From: a bacterium
GTDB lineage: Bacteria; Oederibacteriota; Muellerivitia; Muellerivitales; Muellerivitaceae
Length of the DNA stretch: 64,000 nucleotides
Reading direction: 5' to 3'
NCBI GenBank assembly: GCA_035549195.1
Contig: DASZRK010000002.1
Coordinates: 62,001 to 126,000 of the forward strand
Shown here: positions 55,319-63,158 of the stretch, in pieces
Position numbering within the stretch: the stretch's first letter is position 1
How the letters are laid out: each line of letters begins with the position of its first letter
The notes under the pieces: model-generated
The model's database searches: none
What the model was told of the DNA's origin: nothing
Seen by the model: the letters and a program-made list of their open reading frames with translations, nothing else
Program-made: the position numbers and the translations under genes

Positions 55319-56626
55319 TCAGCGGCGCCCCAGGATCCTCCGGGCGGCGGACGTTCCTTGGGCGATGGCGCTTTCCATGCTCCCGTACTCCCAAAGGCCG
55401 TAGCGGCCCACGCCATCCACGCCTTTACGCCGGTAATGGTCCAGGAGCTCCGGCACGCACTCGCGGTCCCGGTCATAGATCACATAGGCACCGGGCAGGT
55501 CCAGGTCCGCCCGGCTGACGACCTGCTTCCCGCTCTTGATCCAGCCCAGGTGCTTCAGGCCTTCCAGGGCCTGCTTCCCCAGGACCTTCGGCGAGGGCCG
55601 CGGGCCCCGGTAGGAGAATTCCACATAAAGGGAAAAGTGCCCCGAGGGGGCGACCGTGGGCACGCAGGCGCTCACCGAACCGGCCCGGTGGAAGGTGAAC
55701 TCGGCCCCCGGGAAATAGACCCAGCTATAGGGGATGGGTTGGCGCCCCCGGAGGCCCAGGTTGATGTTGTAGATCGAGGTGGCCTTGAGCCTGCCGGCCA
55801 TCCGGCGCAGGCCCGCCGGAAGGTCGCGGGTCAAGCGGACCAGGCGGGGCAGGGGAAGGCTGGAGACCATCCGGTCGAAGGGGACCGCCCGTCCATCCTT
55901 CAGCCACGCGGTCCTTTTCCCCAGGTGGAGCCCCGCCAGTTCGGCCCCGAGCCAAAGGTCCGGGAGCCCTTTCGCGATGGCCTGGGGGAGGATGGAGATG
56001 CCGCCCTGGTCGGGATAGAGGAACGTGGCGTTGTAGCCCGCGCTGGAGTTGCGGGAGCCCCGGGCCCCTTCCAGGACCTCCAGGACCCTCGGGCGGGGCA
56101 CGAAGCGCCCCATCCAATGGGTCGAGAGTTTGTGCAGCGGGAACTTCCAGAGCTTTTGGTTGTAGGGGAACATGAAATTCTTGGAGATGCCTTCGCCGAA
56201 AGAGCGCAGGCACCAGGTCCTGAAATCATCCGCCGGGCCCGTCCCGTCCGCCGACCGCCGCCCCAACTGGGCTTGGAGATAGCCCAGGACGTTCTCCCGC
56301 ACGGTGGCGCTGGGAAGTCCCGCGTTGTTCTCCTGGTAGGGATATTCGCTGTAGGTCCCTTCGCTATGGATGACCGCGTGGCGGCGGCGGACCTTGAGCC
56401 GGTCCCCGACCCATCCAAGCACCCATTCCTTGACCTTGGGGTCCTGGAAGTGGAGGAAGTGCCCCGTGTAATCGTAGGTGAAACCCTGGGTCAGCACGGA
56501 ACGGCAGAGGCCGCCCGGATCCTTTTCCTTCTCGACGAGGAGATAGGGATGGGAATGTTGGAAGAGCTCCCGGGCGCAGGACAGTCCCGCCAAGCCGCCG
56601 CCCGCGATGAGGACGCGGGGCTTCAT
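55319..56626 (-). CDS. FAD-dependent UDP-galactopyranose-mutase-like flavoenzyme
   Basis: A 435-residue flavoprotein. The dinucleotide fold is seen at the N-terminus (VLIAGGGLAGLSCARELFQ) with EKEKDPGGLCRS following, and the C-terminal FAD site near GVGRYGLWEYGSMESAIAQG. Between are GISKNFMFPYNQKLWKFPL and GYNATFLYPDQGGISILPQA, patterns found in UDP-galactopyranose mutase and related amine-oxidase-fold enzymes. The gene overlaps the WecA-like gene by 4 bp, pointing to a cell-surface polysaccharide pathway. Confidence 0.85.
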   Translation of the reverse strand: MKPRVLIAGGGLAGLSCARELFQHSHPYLLVEKEKDPGGLCRSVLTQGFTYDYTGHFLHFQDPKVKEWVLGWVGDRLKVRRRHAVIHSEGTYSEYPYQENNAGLPSATVRENVLGYLQAQLGRRSADGTGPADDFRTWCLRSFGEGISKNFMFPYNQKLWKFPLHKLSTHWMGRFVPRPRVLEVLEGARGSRNSSAGYNATFLYPDQGGISILPQAIAKGLPDLWLGAELAGLHLGKRTAWLKDGRAVPFDRMVSSLPLPRLVRLTRDLPAGLRRMAGRLKATSIYNINLGLRGRQPIPYSWVYFPGAEFTFHRAGSVSACVPTVAPSGHFSLYVEFSYRGPRPSPKVLGKQALEGLKHLGWIKSGKQVVSRADLDLPGAYVIYDRDRECVPELLDHYRRKGVDGVGRYGLWEYGSMESAIAQGTSAARRILGRR

Positions 56627-57714
56627 TTCTTCCGGGACTTTCGGGGGCTCCGGTCAGGGGGCTTCAGGAAAAGCCGGAAGGGGTTCTCCCGGACCTTTTG
56701 TTTCCCCTCGTCCACCGGGATCACCGAGACCGCCACCGTGAAAAGGAGCGTCAAGGTGAAGAGTCCCAAGAGGAGGATGGTCGCCCTTTTTTCGGAGACA
56801 TGGACCAGCACCCAGGCCGCGATCCCCAGGAGGATGGAAAGCCCCCAAAGGGTCCCGACCACCTGCTTGACCGTCATGCCCACCGCCCGCAGGCGCAAGG
56901 CCAAGTGGTCGTTGGAGCCGCGGAACATGGAACGTCCCTTCAGGAAGCGCAGGAACATGACCAGGGCCGTGTCGTAAAGGGGGATCCCGAGGATGAGCAG
57001 GGGGGCCAGGAGGCCTTCCACGTTCACTTGGGAATAGCCGTGGCCCATGGCGAGTCCCGCCAGGACGAAACCCAGGAACAGGGCGCCCGAGTCCCCCATA
57101 TAGATCCTGGCCGGTTGGTAGTTGTAGGGAAGGAACCCCAGGACGCTCCCCCCCAGCGCGGCAGCGGTCAGGTGAACATAGCTATGCGGCCCCAGGGCAG
57201 GGACCAAGGCGAAACCCAGGCAGGCCAGGACCGTTACCCCGCCCGCCAGCCCATCCATGATGTCGATGAGGTTCACCGCGTTGGTGACCGCCAGCACCCA
57301 GAAGACCGTCAGGACTTTCCCCAACCAGGGGTGGCTGGGCAGGAACTCCAACTGAACACCGAAAAGGATCAGCAAGGCCGCCGCCAGGACCTGGAAGAGG
57401 AACTTGATGCCCGGTCCCAGGGAGAAGAGATCGTCCACCAGTCCCAGGATGGCCATGACCGTGCCTCCGGCGAGCAGGGCCAGGACCCGGGGCCCATCCT
57501 CCGGCGGGGTGAGGATCAAGGCCGAAAGGATGCCCATCAGGAAGGCGAAATAGATGGCCAGGCCGCCCAGGTAGGGGATGGGCGCCGTGTGCTTCTTGAG
57601 CTGGCCTTGCGGGCTGTCCAGGAACTGGGTGCGAAGGGCGATCTTGCGGAAAAGGGGGGTCAGCCCCAGGGAAAGGGCGAAGGTGATGAAAAAGAGCAGC
57701 CAGTCGGTGTTCAG
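56623..57714 (-). CDS. WecA/TagO-like polyprenyl-phosphate sugar-1-phosphate transferase
   Basis: A polytopic membrane enzyme with about 11 helices that would load the first sugar-phosphate onto undecaprenyl phosphate. Seen: the DD motif in AILGLVDDLFSLG, NAVNLIDIMDGLAGG, ARIYMGDSGALFLG and the HxxxR-type region HLALRLRAVG. A perfect GGAGG lies seven bases before CTG 57714, which gives the N-terminus NTDWLLFFITF; a GTG at 57750 adds 12 residues but has no ribosome site. I prefer the unusual CTG. It is coupled to the flavoenzyme gene. Confidence 0.85.
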   Translation of the reverse strand: MNTDWLLFFITFALSLGLTPLFRKIALRTQFLDSPQGQLKKHTAPIPYLGGLAIYFAFLMGILSALILTPPEDGPRVLALLAGGTVMAILGLVDDLFSLGPGIKFLFQVLAAALLILFGVQLEFLPSHPWLGKVLTVFWVLAVTNAVNLIDIMDGLAGGVTVLACLGFALVPALGPHSYVHLTAAALGGSVLGFLPYNYQPARIYMGDSGALFLGFVLAGLAMGHGYSQVNVEGLLAPLLILGIPLYDTALVMFLRFLKGRSMFRGSNDHLALRLRAVGMTVKQVVGTLWGLSILLGIAAWVLVHVSEKRATILLLGLFTLTLLFTVAVSVIPVDEGKQKVRENPFRLFLKPPDRSPRKSRKK

Positions 57715-57803
57715 GGGTGTCCTCCAAAGCGGATGCTGTCTTTCAGGCACTATAACACAGGGGGGAAAGGGTTAAAATTCGGTGGAAAATGGCCCTTGGG
57801 GCA

Positions 57804-57882
57804 TAAAAAAAGAGCCCCGGTGGGTCGACCGAGGCTCTGGAGGTGAGTTTTGATTCGTTTAGGCCAGTTGTCGCTGACCTGC
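57804..57882 (-). ncRNA. Candidate sigma-54-dependent small RNA (about 79 nt)
   Basis: From the predicted start at 57882, the RNA runs through an unpaired region (GCAGGTCAGCGACAAC ... AACTCACCTCC) to a 10-bp terminator stem AGAGCCTCGG/CCGGGGCTCT (57838-57829 with 57820-57811) and a T run. CACCTCC (57845-57839), a direct complement of strong Shine-Dalgarno sites, sits just before the stem. There is no open frame of note. It lies between the sigma-54 activator gene and the WecA-like gene. It could instead be an attenuated leader for the latter. Confidence 0.6.
57811..57838 (-). terminator. Intrinsic terminator after the small RNA
   Basis: A 10-bp stem with one G-U pair and an 8-base loop, followed by six or seven T residues on the minus strand. 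It also closes read-through transcription from the activator gene. Confidence 0.85.
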
Positions 57883-57892
57883 ATTACATATA

Positions 57893-57908
57893 AGCAATGC
57901 TTGTGCCA
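57893..57908 (-). promoter_or_regulatory. Sigma-54 (-24/-12) promoter
   Basis: Minus strand TGGCACAAGCATTGCT fits TGGCAC-N5-TTGCW exactly, with GG and GC at the required spacing. The predicted transcription start is near 57882. It lies about 115 bp downstream of the stop of a sigma-54 activator gene, in an AT-rich stretch. Confidence 0.72.
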
Positions 57909-57961
57909 ATCTTTGGTCTTTTTACAATGGCTCAAAATAAGGGTTTTGGGACCCAGCTTCT

Positions 57962-58028
57962 TCGAACTGAACCGTTCGAGTGTAAAATAATTATACTATT
58001 GATAACCAAGTGTTAATTATATTTACAC
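57962..58028. promoter_or_regulatory. Possible activator binding sites upstream of the sigma-54 promoter
   Basis: Two dyads: TCGAAC/GTTCGA (57962-57967 with 57974-57979), 54 bp upstream of the -24 element, and GTGTAAA/TTTACAC (57980-57986 with 58022-58028), which frames an AT-rich region and overlaps the end of the activator gene. Position and symmetry fit enhancer sites, but binding is inferred. Confidence 0.4.
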
Positions 58029-59906
58029 TTTGGATGTTTTCAGGCCGTATTTCCTGATCTTTTGATAGAGGGTCGGTCGGCTGATCCCCAGCCGCAAGGC
58101 CGCCTGCTTCTTGTTGAACCCGGCTTCCTGCAGCACCCGCAGGATCAGGTCCTTCTCCCCCTTCTCCAGGACCCCGATCCCGGGAAGGGTGGCCGCTTCC
58201 GATGCCAAAAGGCCCTGCGCCTCGGCCCACTCCGCCGGCAAATGCCGGGGCTCGATCACCACATCGTCATGCAAGGTCACGATCCGTTCGATGACATTCT
58301 CCAGCTCCCGGACATTGCCCGGCCAGCGGTAACGGGCCATGGCCTGGAGCGCCTCGGACGAAAAGGTCTCGAAACGCGTCGGCCGTTCCTTCTTCAGCCG
58401 GTCGAGGAAATAACGGGCCAAGATCGCCAGGTCCTCTCCCCGGTCCCTCAGGGGCGGCATCTCCAGCACGATGACGTTGAGCCGGTAGAAAAGGTCCTCC
58501 CGGAAGTGGCCGTCCTGGATGGCCTTCTTGAGGTCCCGGTTGGTGGCGGCGATGACCCGGATATCGACCTTCACCCGCTCGGTCCCTCCCACCCGCTCGA
58601 ACTCCCGTTCCTGGAGGACCCGAAGGAGCTTCACCTGGGTGGCCGCCGAGATCTCCCCGATCTCGTCCAGGAAGACCGTGCCGCCGTCGGCGGCCTCGAA
58701 CTTGCCGATCTTCCGACCCACCGCTCCCGTGAAGGAGCCCTTCTCATGGCCGAAAAGCTCGCTTTCCAGCAGGGTCTCGCTCAACGCCGAACACACCAGG
58801 GGCACGAAGGGCCGGTCGTGCCGGGCGGACTGCTCATGGATGGAGCGGGCCACCAGTTCCTTGCCCGTTCCGTTCTCCCCCAGGATGAGGACCGTGGCGT
58901 CGCTCGCCGCCGCGCGCTTGATGAGGTCCCGGATCTTCCGCATGGGGGCGCAATCGCCGATCAAGGAGGTCTCCCCCACGGGCTGTTCCTTGCGGGCGGT
59001 GGCAGCCGAGACCATGGATTTGGACAGGGCGAAAAGGATGGAAGCGGCGTCCTTGGAGGACTTCACGAAATCCTCGTAGTCCTTGCGCATGCGGCCGGTC
59101 AGGCCCTCGTGGTAATAGACCTGCCCCAGGTTGTAGATGGCGTTCACATGGTCCGGGTCCTGCTTCAGGACATCCTTGAACTCGGCCACCGCCTTTTCCA
59201 GCTCCCCCTTCTTGAAGTAGCAGATGCCCAGGTCGTTCTGCAGGTTCCACCTTTCCTCTCCCGCCGGGACCTTCTTCAAGGCCTTGCGGTAGGCGGTGAT
59301 GGCTTCGTCGAAACGCTCCAAGGCCATCAGGCAGTCGCCCGATGCGCCGAGGGCGGGAAGGTTGCCCGGGTTCCCCTCCAGGGTCCTTTGGTATTGCTCC
59401 AGGGCCTTTTCCAGCTCCCCCTTCTCCTTGAACAGGGCTCCCAGGTTCATGCGGCATTGGTACTCCAGGGTCTGGGCCGAATGGAAAAGCCCCAGGTAAT
59501 AGGCGCCCGGAGTGATGGGGTGCAGCAGCCGGAGGGCCTCGAGGAATTCGAAGGCCGCATCGTTCACCTGCCCCCGTTGGCGGTGGATGAGGCCGCAATT
59601 GAAGTGGATGTCCAGGTGATTGGGGTTGATCCGCAGGGCCTTCTGGTAATGGTCCAGGGCCACCCCCAGGTCCTGCCCATGGAAGGCCGCATGCCCCACG
59701 TCCCTCAGCGCGAAGGAATTGAAGGGATTCTTCTTGGCCACCGCCTTGAAGGACCGCAGGGCCTTGTCATACTCCCCTTCCTCGAAAGCCGCGATGCCTT
59801 CCTCGGTGGCCTTGTCCAAGGGTTCATGGACCGCGCCGCAGACCGGGCAATATCGGTGTTCGGCCTCCAGGGGATTCCCGCATTCGCGGCAGGGAAAGAG
59901 GGCCAT
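58023..59906 (-). CDS. Zinc-ribbon/TPR sigma-54 transcription activator
   Basis: A 627-residue regulator with an unusual front end. C6, C9, C20 and C23 (CRECG, CPVCG) form a zinc ribbon. TPRs span about 35-290 (for example [41 protein letters not shown]). The AAA+ domain has Walker A GENGTGKE (343-350), sigma-54 loop GSFTGA (390-395) in place of GAFTGA, and [21 protein letters not shown]. The C-terminal Fis-type helix-turn-helix is [20 protein letters not shown]. It has no receiver, so control is likely by protein contact with the TPRs. Confidence 0.93.
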   Translation of the reverse strand: MALFPCRECGNPLEAEHRYCPVCGAVHEPLDKATEEGIAAFEEGEYDKALRSFKAVAKKNPFNSFALRDVGHAAFHGQDLGVALDHYQKALRINPNHLDIHFNCGLIHRQRGQVNDAAFEFLEALRLLHPITPGAYYLGLFHSAQTLEYQCRMNLGALFKEKGELEKALEQYQRTLEGNPGNLPALGASGDCLMALERFDEAITAYRKALKKVPAGEERWNLQNDLGICYFKKGELEKAVAEFKDVLKQDPDHVNAIYNLGQVYYHEGLTGRMRKDYEDFVKSSKDAASILFALSKSMVSAATARKEQPVGETSLIGDCAPMRKIRDLIKRAAASDATVLILGENGTGKELVARSIHEQSARHDRPFVPLVCSALSETLLESELFGHEKGSFTGAVGRKIGKFEAADGGTVFLDEIGEISAATQVKLLRVLQEREFERVGGTERVKVDIRVIAATNRDLKKAIQDGHFREDLFYRLNVIVLEMPPLRDRGEDLAILARYFLDRLKKERPTRFETFSSEALQAMARYRWPGNVRELENVIERIVTLHDDVVIEPRHLPAEWAEAQGLLASEAATLPGIGVLEKGEKDLILRVLQEAGFNKKQAALRLGISRPTLYQKIRKYGLKTSKV

Positions 59907-59909
59907 GGA

Positions 59910-60281
59910 TCAGGCCCCTTTCTTCTTGGGCGGCTTCGCGCCTTCCAGCTTCCCGATCTGCATTTGGGTCAGGTGCACCGCCTGGGGATGGCCGGCGTAT
60001 TTCTTTTCCAGTTCCTTATATCGTTTGAGGGCTTCCTTCTTCTTGCCCGCCTTTTCCAGCTTATAACCCTGGCGGAATTCCTTCTCGAACTCGATGAATT
60101 TCTCCTGGGCTTCCCGGGAGAGGCGCGTGGTCCAAAGGTGGGCGAACTCGGTGAGGGCCGCCATGGTCATCAGATAGACGAAGTAGGGGGGGAAAGCATA
60201 GGCGGCAAAGAGCGCCACGAAGGTCAGGCCGCCCCACTCCTCCTTCTTCAGCATGGTCTTGGGCGTTTCGGGTTCTTTCAC
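59910..60281 (-). CDS. Small membrane protein with helical TPR-like tail (123 aa)
   Basis: It starts at GTG 60281 (AAGGGA upstream). It has one or two membrane segments (LTFVALFAAYAFPPYFVYLMTMAAL) and a basic helical cytoplasmic part with a TPR-like unit (YKLEKAGKKKEALKRYKELEKKYAGHPQ). It ends three bases before the sigma-54 activator gene, so the two are in one operon. It could tether or sense for the TPR region of the activator; this is inference from context. Confidence 0.75.
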   Translation of the reverse strand: MKEPETPKTMLKKEEWGGLTFVALFAAYAFPPYFVYLMTMAALTEFAHLWTTRLSREAQEKFIEFEKEFRQGYKLEKAGKKKEALKRYKELEKKYAGHPQAVHLTQMQIGKLEGAKPPKKKGA

Positions 60282-60349
60282 GGGGTCCCTTCAAAGGCCG
60301 GAACAGGCGAGTAAATTTATTTTACACCCCGCCCTCGGGGCCTTTTGGA

Positions 60350-60381
60350 CAAAAAAAAAGCCCCGGCCGGAAGGCCGGGGC
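60350..60381 (-). terminator. Intrinsic terminator of pnp
   Basis: Minus strand GCCCCGGCC (60381-60373) pairs with GGCCGGGGC (60368-60360), followed by nine T residues. It lies 15 bp after the pnp stop. Confidence 0.92.
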
Positions 60382-60394
60382 TTTCAACGGCTTT

Positions 60395-62506
60395 TTAATT
60401 CTTTTTGTAATCCTCGATCTTCAACCCCAAGGCTTCCTTGCGGGAAAGCTTGATCTTCTTGGTCTTCGGATCGATCCCGATGCACTTGACCAGGAGCTCA
60501 TCGCCTTCCTTCAGGACGTCCTCCACGCGTTCCACGCGGCGGTTGTCCAGCTGGGAGATGTGCACCAGGCCGTCGGTGCCCGGCAGGATCTCGACGAAGG
60601 CGCCGAAATCCATGATCTTCTTGACGGTCCCGAAGTAGATCTTGCCCTCTTCGGCTTCCGCCATGAGGCCGTCGATGAAGGCCTTGCACTTCTCGATGGC
60701 GGCGCCATTGGGAGAAGCGATATGGACGGTCCCGTCGTCCTCGACGTTGACCTCCACCTGGAAATCCTCCTGGATCTTTTTGATGGTGGCCCCGCCCTTG
60801 CCGATGATGTCGCGGATCTTGTCCACCGGCACCTTGATGCTGACGATGCGCGGCGCGAAAGGCGACAGGTCCTTCTGGGGCGTCGAGAGCACCTTGTCCA
60901 TGATGTCCAGGATGGTCAAGCGGCCCTGCTTGGCCTGGGCCAGCCCCTTGTCGATGACCTCGAAGGGCAGGCCGAAGATCTTGATGTCCATCTGGATGGC
61001 GGTGATGCCCTTGCGGGTCCCGGCCACCTTGAAGTCCATGTCGCCGAAGTGGTCTTCCAGGCCTTGGATGTCGGTCAGGATGGCGGTCTTGGACATGTCC
61101 TCGTTGGAGACCAGTCCCAAGGCCACGCCGGCGCAGGGGGCCTTCAGGGGCACGCCCGCGTCCATCAGCGACAGCGAACCGCCGCAGACGGAGGCCATGG
61201 AGGAGGAACCGTTGGATTCCAGGATGTCGGACGTGACCTGGATGGTGTAGGGGAAATCATCGTGCTTCGGGAGCAACGGCTTCAAGGCGCGCTCCGCCAG
61301 GTTGCCGTGCCCGATCTCACGACGGCCGGGGCCCGACAGGCGCTTGATCTCGCCCACCGAGTAGGGCGGGAAGTTGTAGTGGAGCATGAAAGTCTTCTTC
61401 TGTTCGCCTTCCAGCTCCTCCAGGATCTGCTGGTCGTCCTTGGTGCCCAAGGTCGTCGTCACCAAAGCCTGGGTCTGGCCGCGGGTGAAGAGCGCCGACC
61501 CGTGGGTACGGGGCAGGACGCGGGTCTCCGCCGTGATGGGGCGGAACTCGTCGAACTTGCGGCCGTCCTGGCGCTCTTGGCGGTCCAGGATGGCTTCGCG
61601 GACCAGGTCGGACTCGATGCCATGGACCAGCCCGTGGATGTCCTTATCCTTCTCGGGGAACTTCTCTTTCAAGGCCTCGACGGTATCCTTGGTGACCTTG
61701 GCGATGCCTTCCTGGCGCTTGAGCTTGTCCTTCTCGGCCATGGCGGTCTTCATCTTGGAAAGGGCGAAGTCCTTCACGGCCTTGGCCAGGTCCTCGGGCG
61801 GCTTGACCAGGGTCAAAGCGCGCTTGGGTTTGCCCGCCTTCTTCACCAGCTGTTCCTGCAGGTCGATGATCTTCTGGCATTCCTTGTGGGCCAGCTTGAT
61901 GGCCTCGAACACCACGGATTCGGATTCTTCCTCGGCCTCGCCCTCGACCATGACCACGGCCTTGCGGCTGGCGGCCACGATCAGGTCCATCGTGCTCTTC
62001 TCACGCTGGGCGAAGGTCGGGTTGATGACCAGGTCGCCGTTGACGCGGCCGACGCGCACACAGCCGAACATATCGGCCACGGGGATGTCGGAGACGGCCA
62101 AGGCCGCGGAAGCGGCGGAGACGGCCAGGACGTCCGAGTCGTTCTCTTGGTCCGCGGAGATGACGGTGGCGTGCATTTGCACTTCATTGAAGAACCCGTC
62201 CGGGAAGAGGGGGCGGATGGGGCGGTCGATCAAACGGGAAGTGAGGATCTCCTTGGTGCGGGGACGGCCCTCGCGCTTGAACCAGCCGCCGGGGATGCGT
62301 CCCGCGGCCGAACTGCGTTCGCGGTACTCGACGGTGAGGGGGAAGAAATCCTTGCCCGGCATGGGGTCCTTGGCGCCGACCACGGCCACCAGGACCACGG
62401 TCTCGCCCAGTTGGGCCAGGATCGATCCGTCGGCCTGCTTGGCCAAACGGCCGGTCTCGAACGAGATCTGGGTATTGCCTAAAGCGCTGCTGACACGTTC
62501 CATCAT
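60395..62506 (-). CDS. pnp: Polyribonucleotide nucleotidyltransferase (PNPase)
   Basis: A 703-residue 3'-5' exoribonuclease of RNA turnover. Order: RNase PH domain 1 (about 10-140, with [20 protein letters not shown]), helical domain (145-230), RNase PH domain 2 (about 310-540, with [31 protein letters not shown] and [11 protein letters not shown] carrying the catalytic Asp), KH ([15 protein letters not shown]) and S1 ([16 protein letters not shown]). AAGGAG precedes the first ATG. It is downstream of rpsO, the order seen widely in bacteria. Confidence 0.96.
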   Translation of the reverse strand: MMERVSSALGNTQISFETGRLAKQADGSILAQLGETVVLVAVVGAKDPMPGKDFFPLTVEYRERSSAAGRIPGGWFKREGRPRTKEILTSRLIDRPIRPLFPDGFFNEVQMHATVISADQENDSDVLAVSAASAALAVSDIPVADMFGCVRVGRVNGDLVINPTFAQREKSTMDLIVAASRKAVVMVEGEAEEESESVVFEAIKLAHKECQKIIDLQEQLVKKAGKPKRALTLVKPPEDLAKAVKDFALSKMKTAMAEKDKLKRQEGIAKVTKDTVEALKEKFPEKDKDIHGLVHGIESDLVREAILDRQERQDGRKFDEFRPITAETRVLPRTHGSALFTRGQTQALVTTTLGTKDDQQILEELEGEQKKTFMLHYNFPPYSVGEIKRLSGPGRREIGHGNLAERALKPLLPKHDDFPYTIQVTSDILESNGSSSMASVCGGSLSLMDAGVPLKAPCAGVALGLVSNEDMSKTAILTDIQGLEDHFGDMDFKVAGTRKGITAIQMDIKIFGLPFEVIDKGLAQAKQGRLTILDIMDKVLSTPQKDLSPFAPRIVSIKVPVDKIRDIIGKGGATIKKIQEDFQVEVNVEDDGTVHIASPNGAAIEKCKAFIDGLMAEAEEGKIYFGTVKKIMDFGAFVEILPGTDGLVHISQLDNRRVERVEDVLKEGDELLVKCIGIDPKTKKIKLSRKEALGLKIEDYKKN

Positions 62507-62583
62507 TTCGGAAGCTCCTTCGATAGTTTAGTGGTGTGAGGAAAAGGCCGGGATGAACGGACGAAGAACGGGGGCGGTCCTTA

Positions 62584-62613
62584 CTTCACGCCCTTCGCGG
62601 CTTCGTGGTTCAA
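62584..62613. repeat. GCGAAG-type repeat half-arm
   Basis: CTTCACGCCCTTCGCGGCTT then CGTGGTTCAA is the right arm of the GCGAAG-type palindromic repeat without its partner, in the gap between rpsO and pnp. Confidence 0.5.
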
Positions 62614-62620
62614 TTCGTCC

Positions 62621-62887
62621 TTATTTGCGAAGTCCCAAACGATCGATGAGCGCGGCATAGCGCTTCACGTCGTGCTTTTTCAGGTAGTCCAAAAGACGGC
62701 GCCGGTGCCCGACCAGCTTGAGCAATCCACGGCGGGACGCATGGTCCTTGGGATGGGATTTGAAATGTTCCGTTAAGTACTTGATCCTCTCGGTGACGAG
62801 GGCGATCTGAACTTCAGGGGAACCGGTGTCGCCTTCCTTTTGCCTAAAATCCTGAACGAGCTGGGTCTTCTTATCCTTGGTCATCAT
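62621..62887 (-). CDS. rpsO: 30S ribosomal protein S15
   Basis: ATG 62887 has GAGGAG seven bases upstream. The 88-residue protein begins [20 protein letters not shown] after an extra Met and has the family core [42 protein letters not shown] and the closing [13 protein letters not shown]15 binds the 16S rRNA three-way junction early in 30S assembly, and in many bacteria represses its own mRNA. It is followed by pnp. Confidence 0.96.
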   Translation of the reverse strand: MMTKDKKTQLVQDFRQKEGDTGSPEVQIALVTERIKYLTEHFKSHPKDHASRRGLLKLVGHRRRLLDYLKKHDVKRYAALIDRLGLRK

Positions 62888-63090
62888 GGTACTGCTCCTC
62901 AAAGTTAATTTTTACGGCTTGGACTCCCCCCGAACCGAGCGATCGTTAGAGTGAACGAAGGCCAAGTAAGGGATCCGTGCCCCATCCGCTTCCAAGATCC
63001 AAAGGCGGATGGGCCCCGAGTAAGTGAAACGCATCGAGGGGCTAATCGCTCTTTTTGGAAGCGTGCCTGCGCCAAAAGTCCGGGCGCAGG
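62888..63090 (-). promoter_or_regulatory. Structured 5' leader of rpsO
   Basis: From the predicted start at 63090 the leader is about 200 nt and contains hairpins: CTGCGCC/GGCGCAG (with a 9-base loop) and CATCCGC/GCGGATG extended by flanking G-C pairs. S15 binds structured leaders in several phyla, each with a different RNA shape; whether this one binds S15 is inferred. Confidence 0.45.
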
Positions 63091-63096
63091 GGCAGT

Positions 63097-63125
63097 ATTC
63101 TATGGGCATTCCATAGGTGAGTAAA
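63097..63125 (-). promoter_or_regulatory. Promoter of rpsO-pnp
   Basis: Minus strand TTTACT (63125-63120) and TAGAAT (63102-63097) are separated by 17 bp, a good sigma-70-type match. It lies in the gap after ribF. Confidence 0.55.
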
Positions 63126-63158
63126 GGAGGATGGGCCTCCGTGAGGACCCCAAAAACC

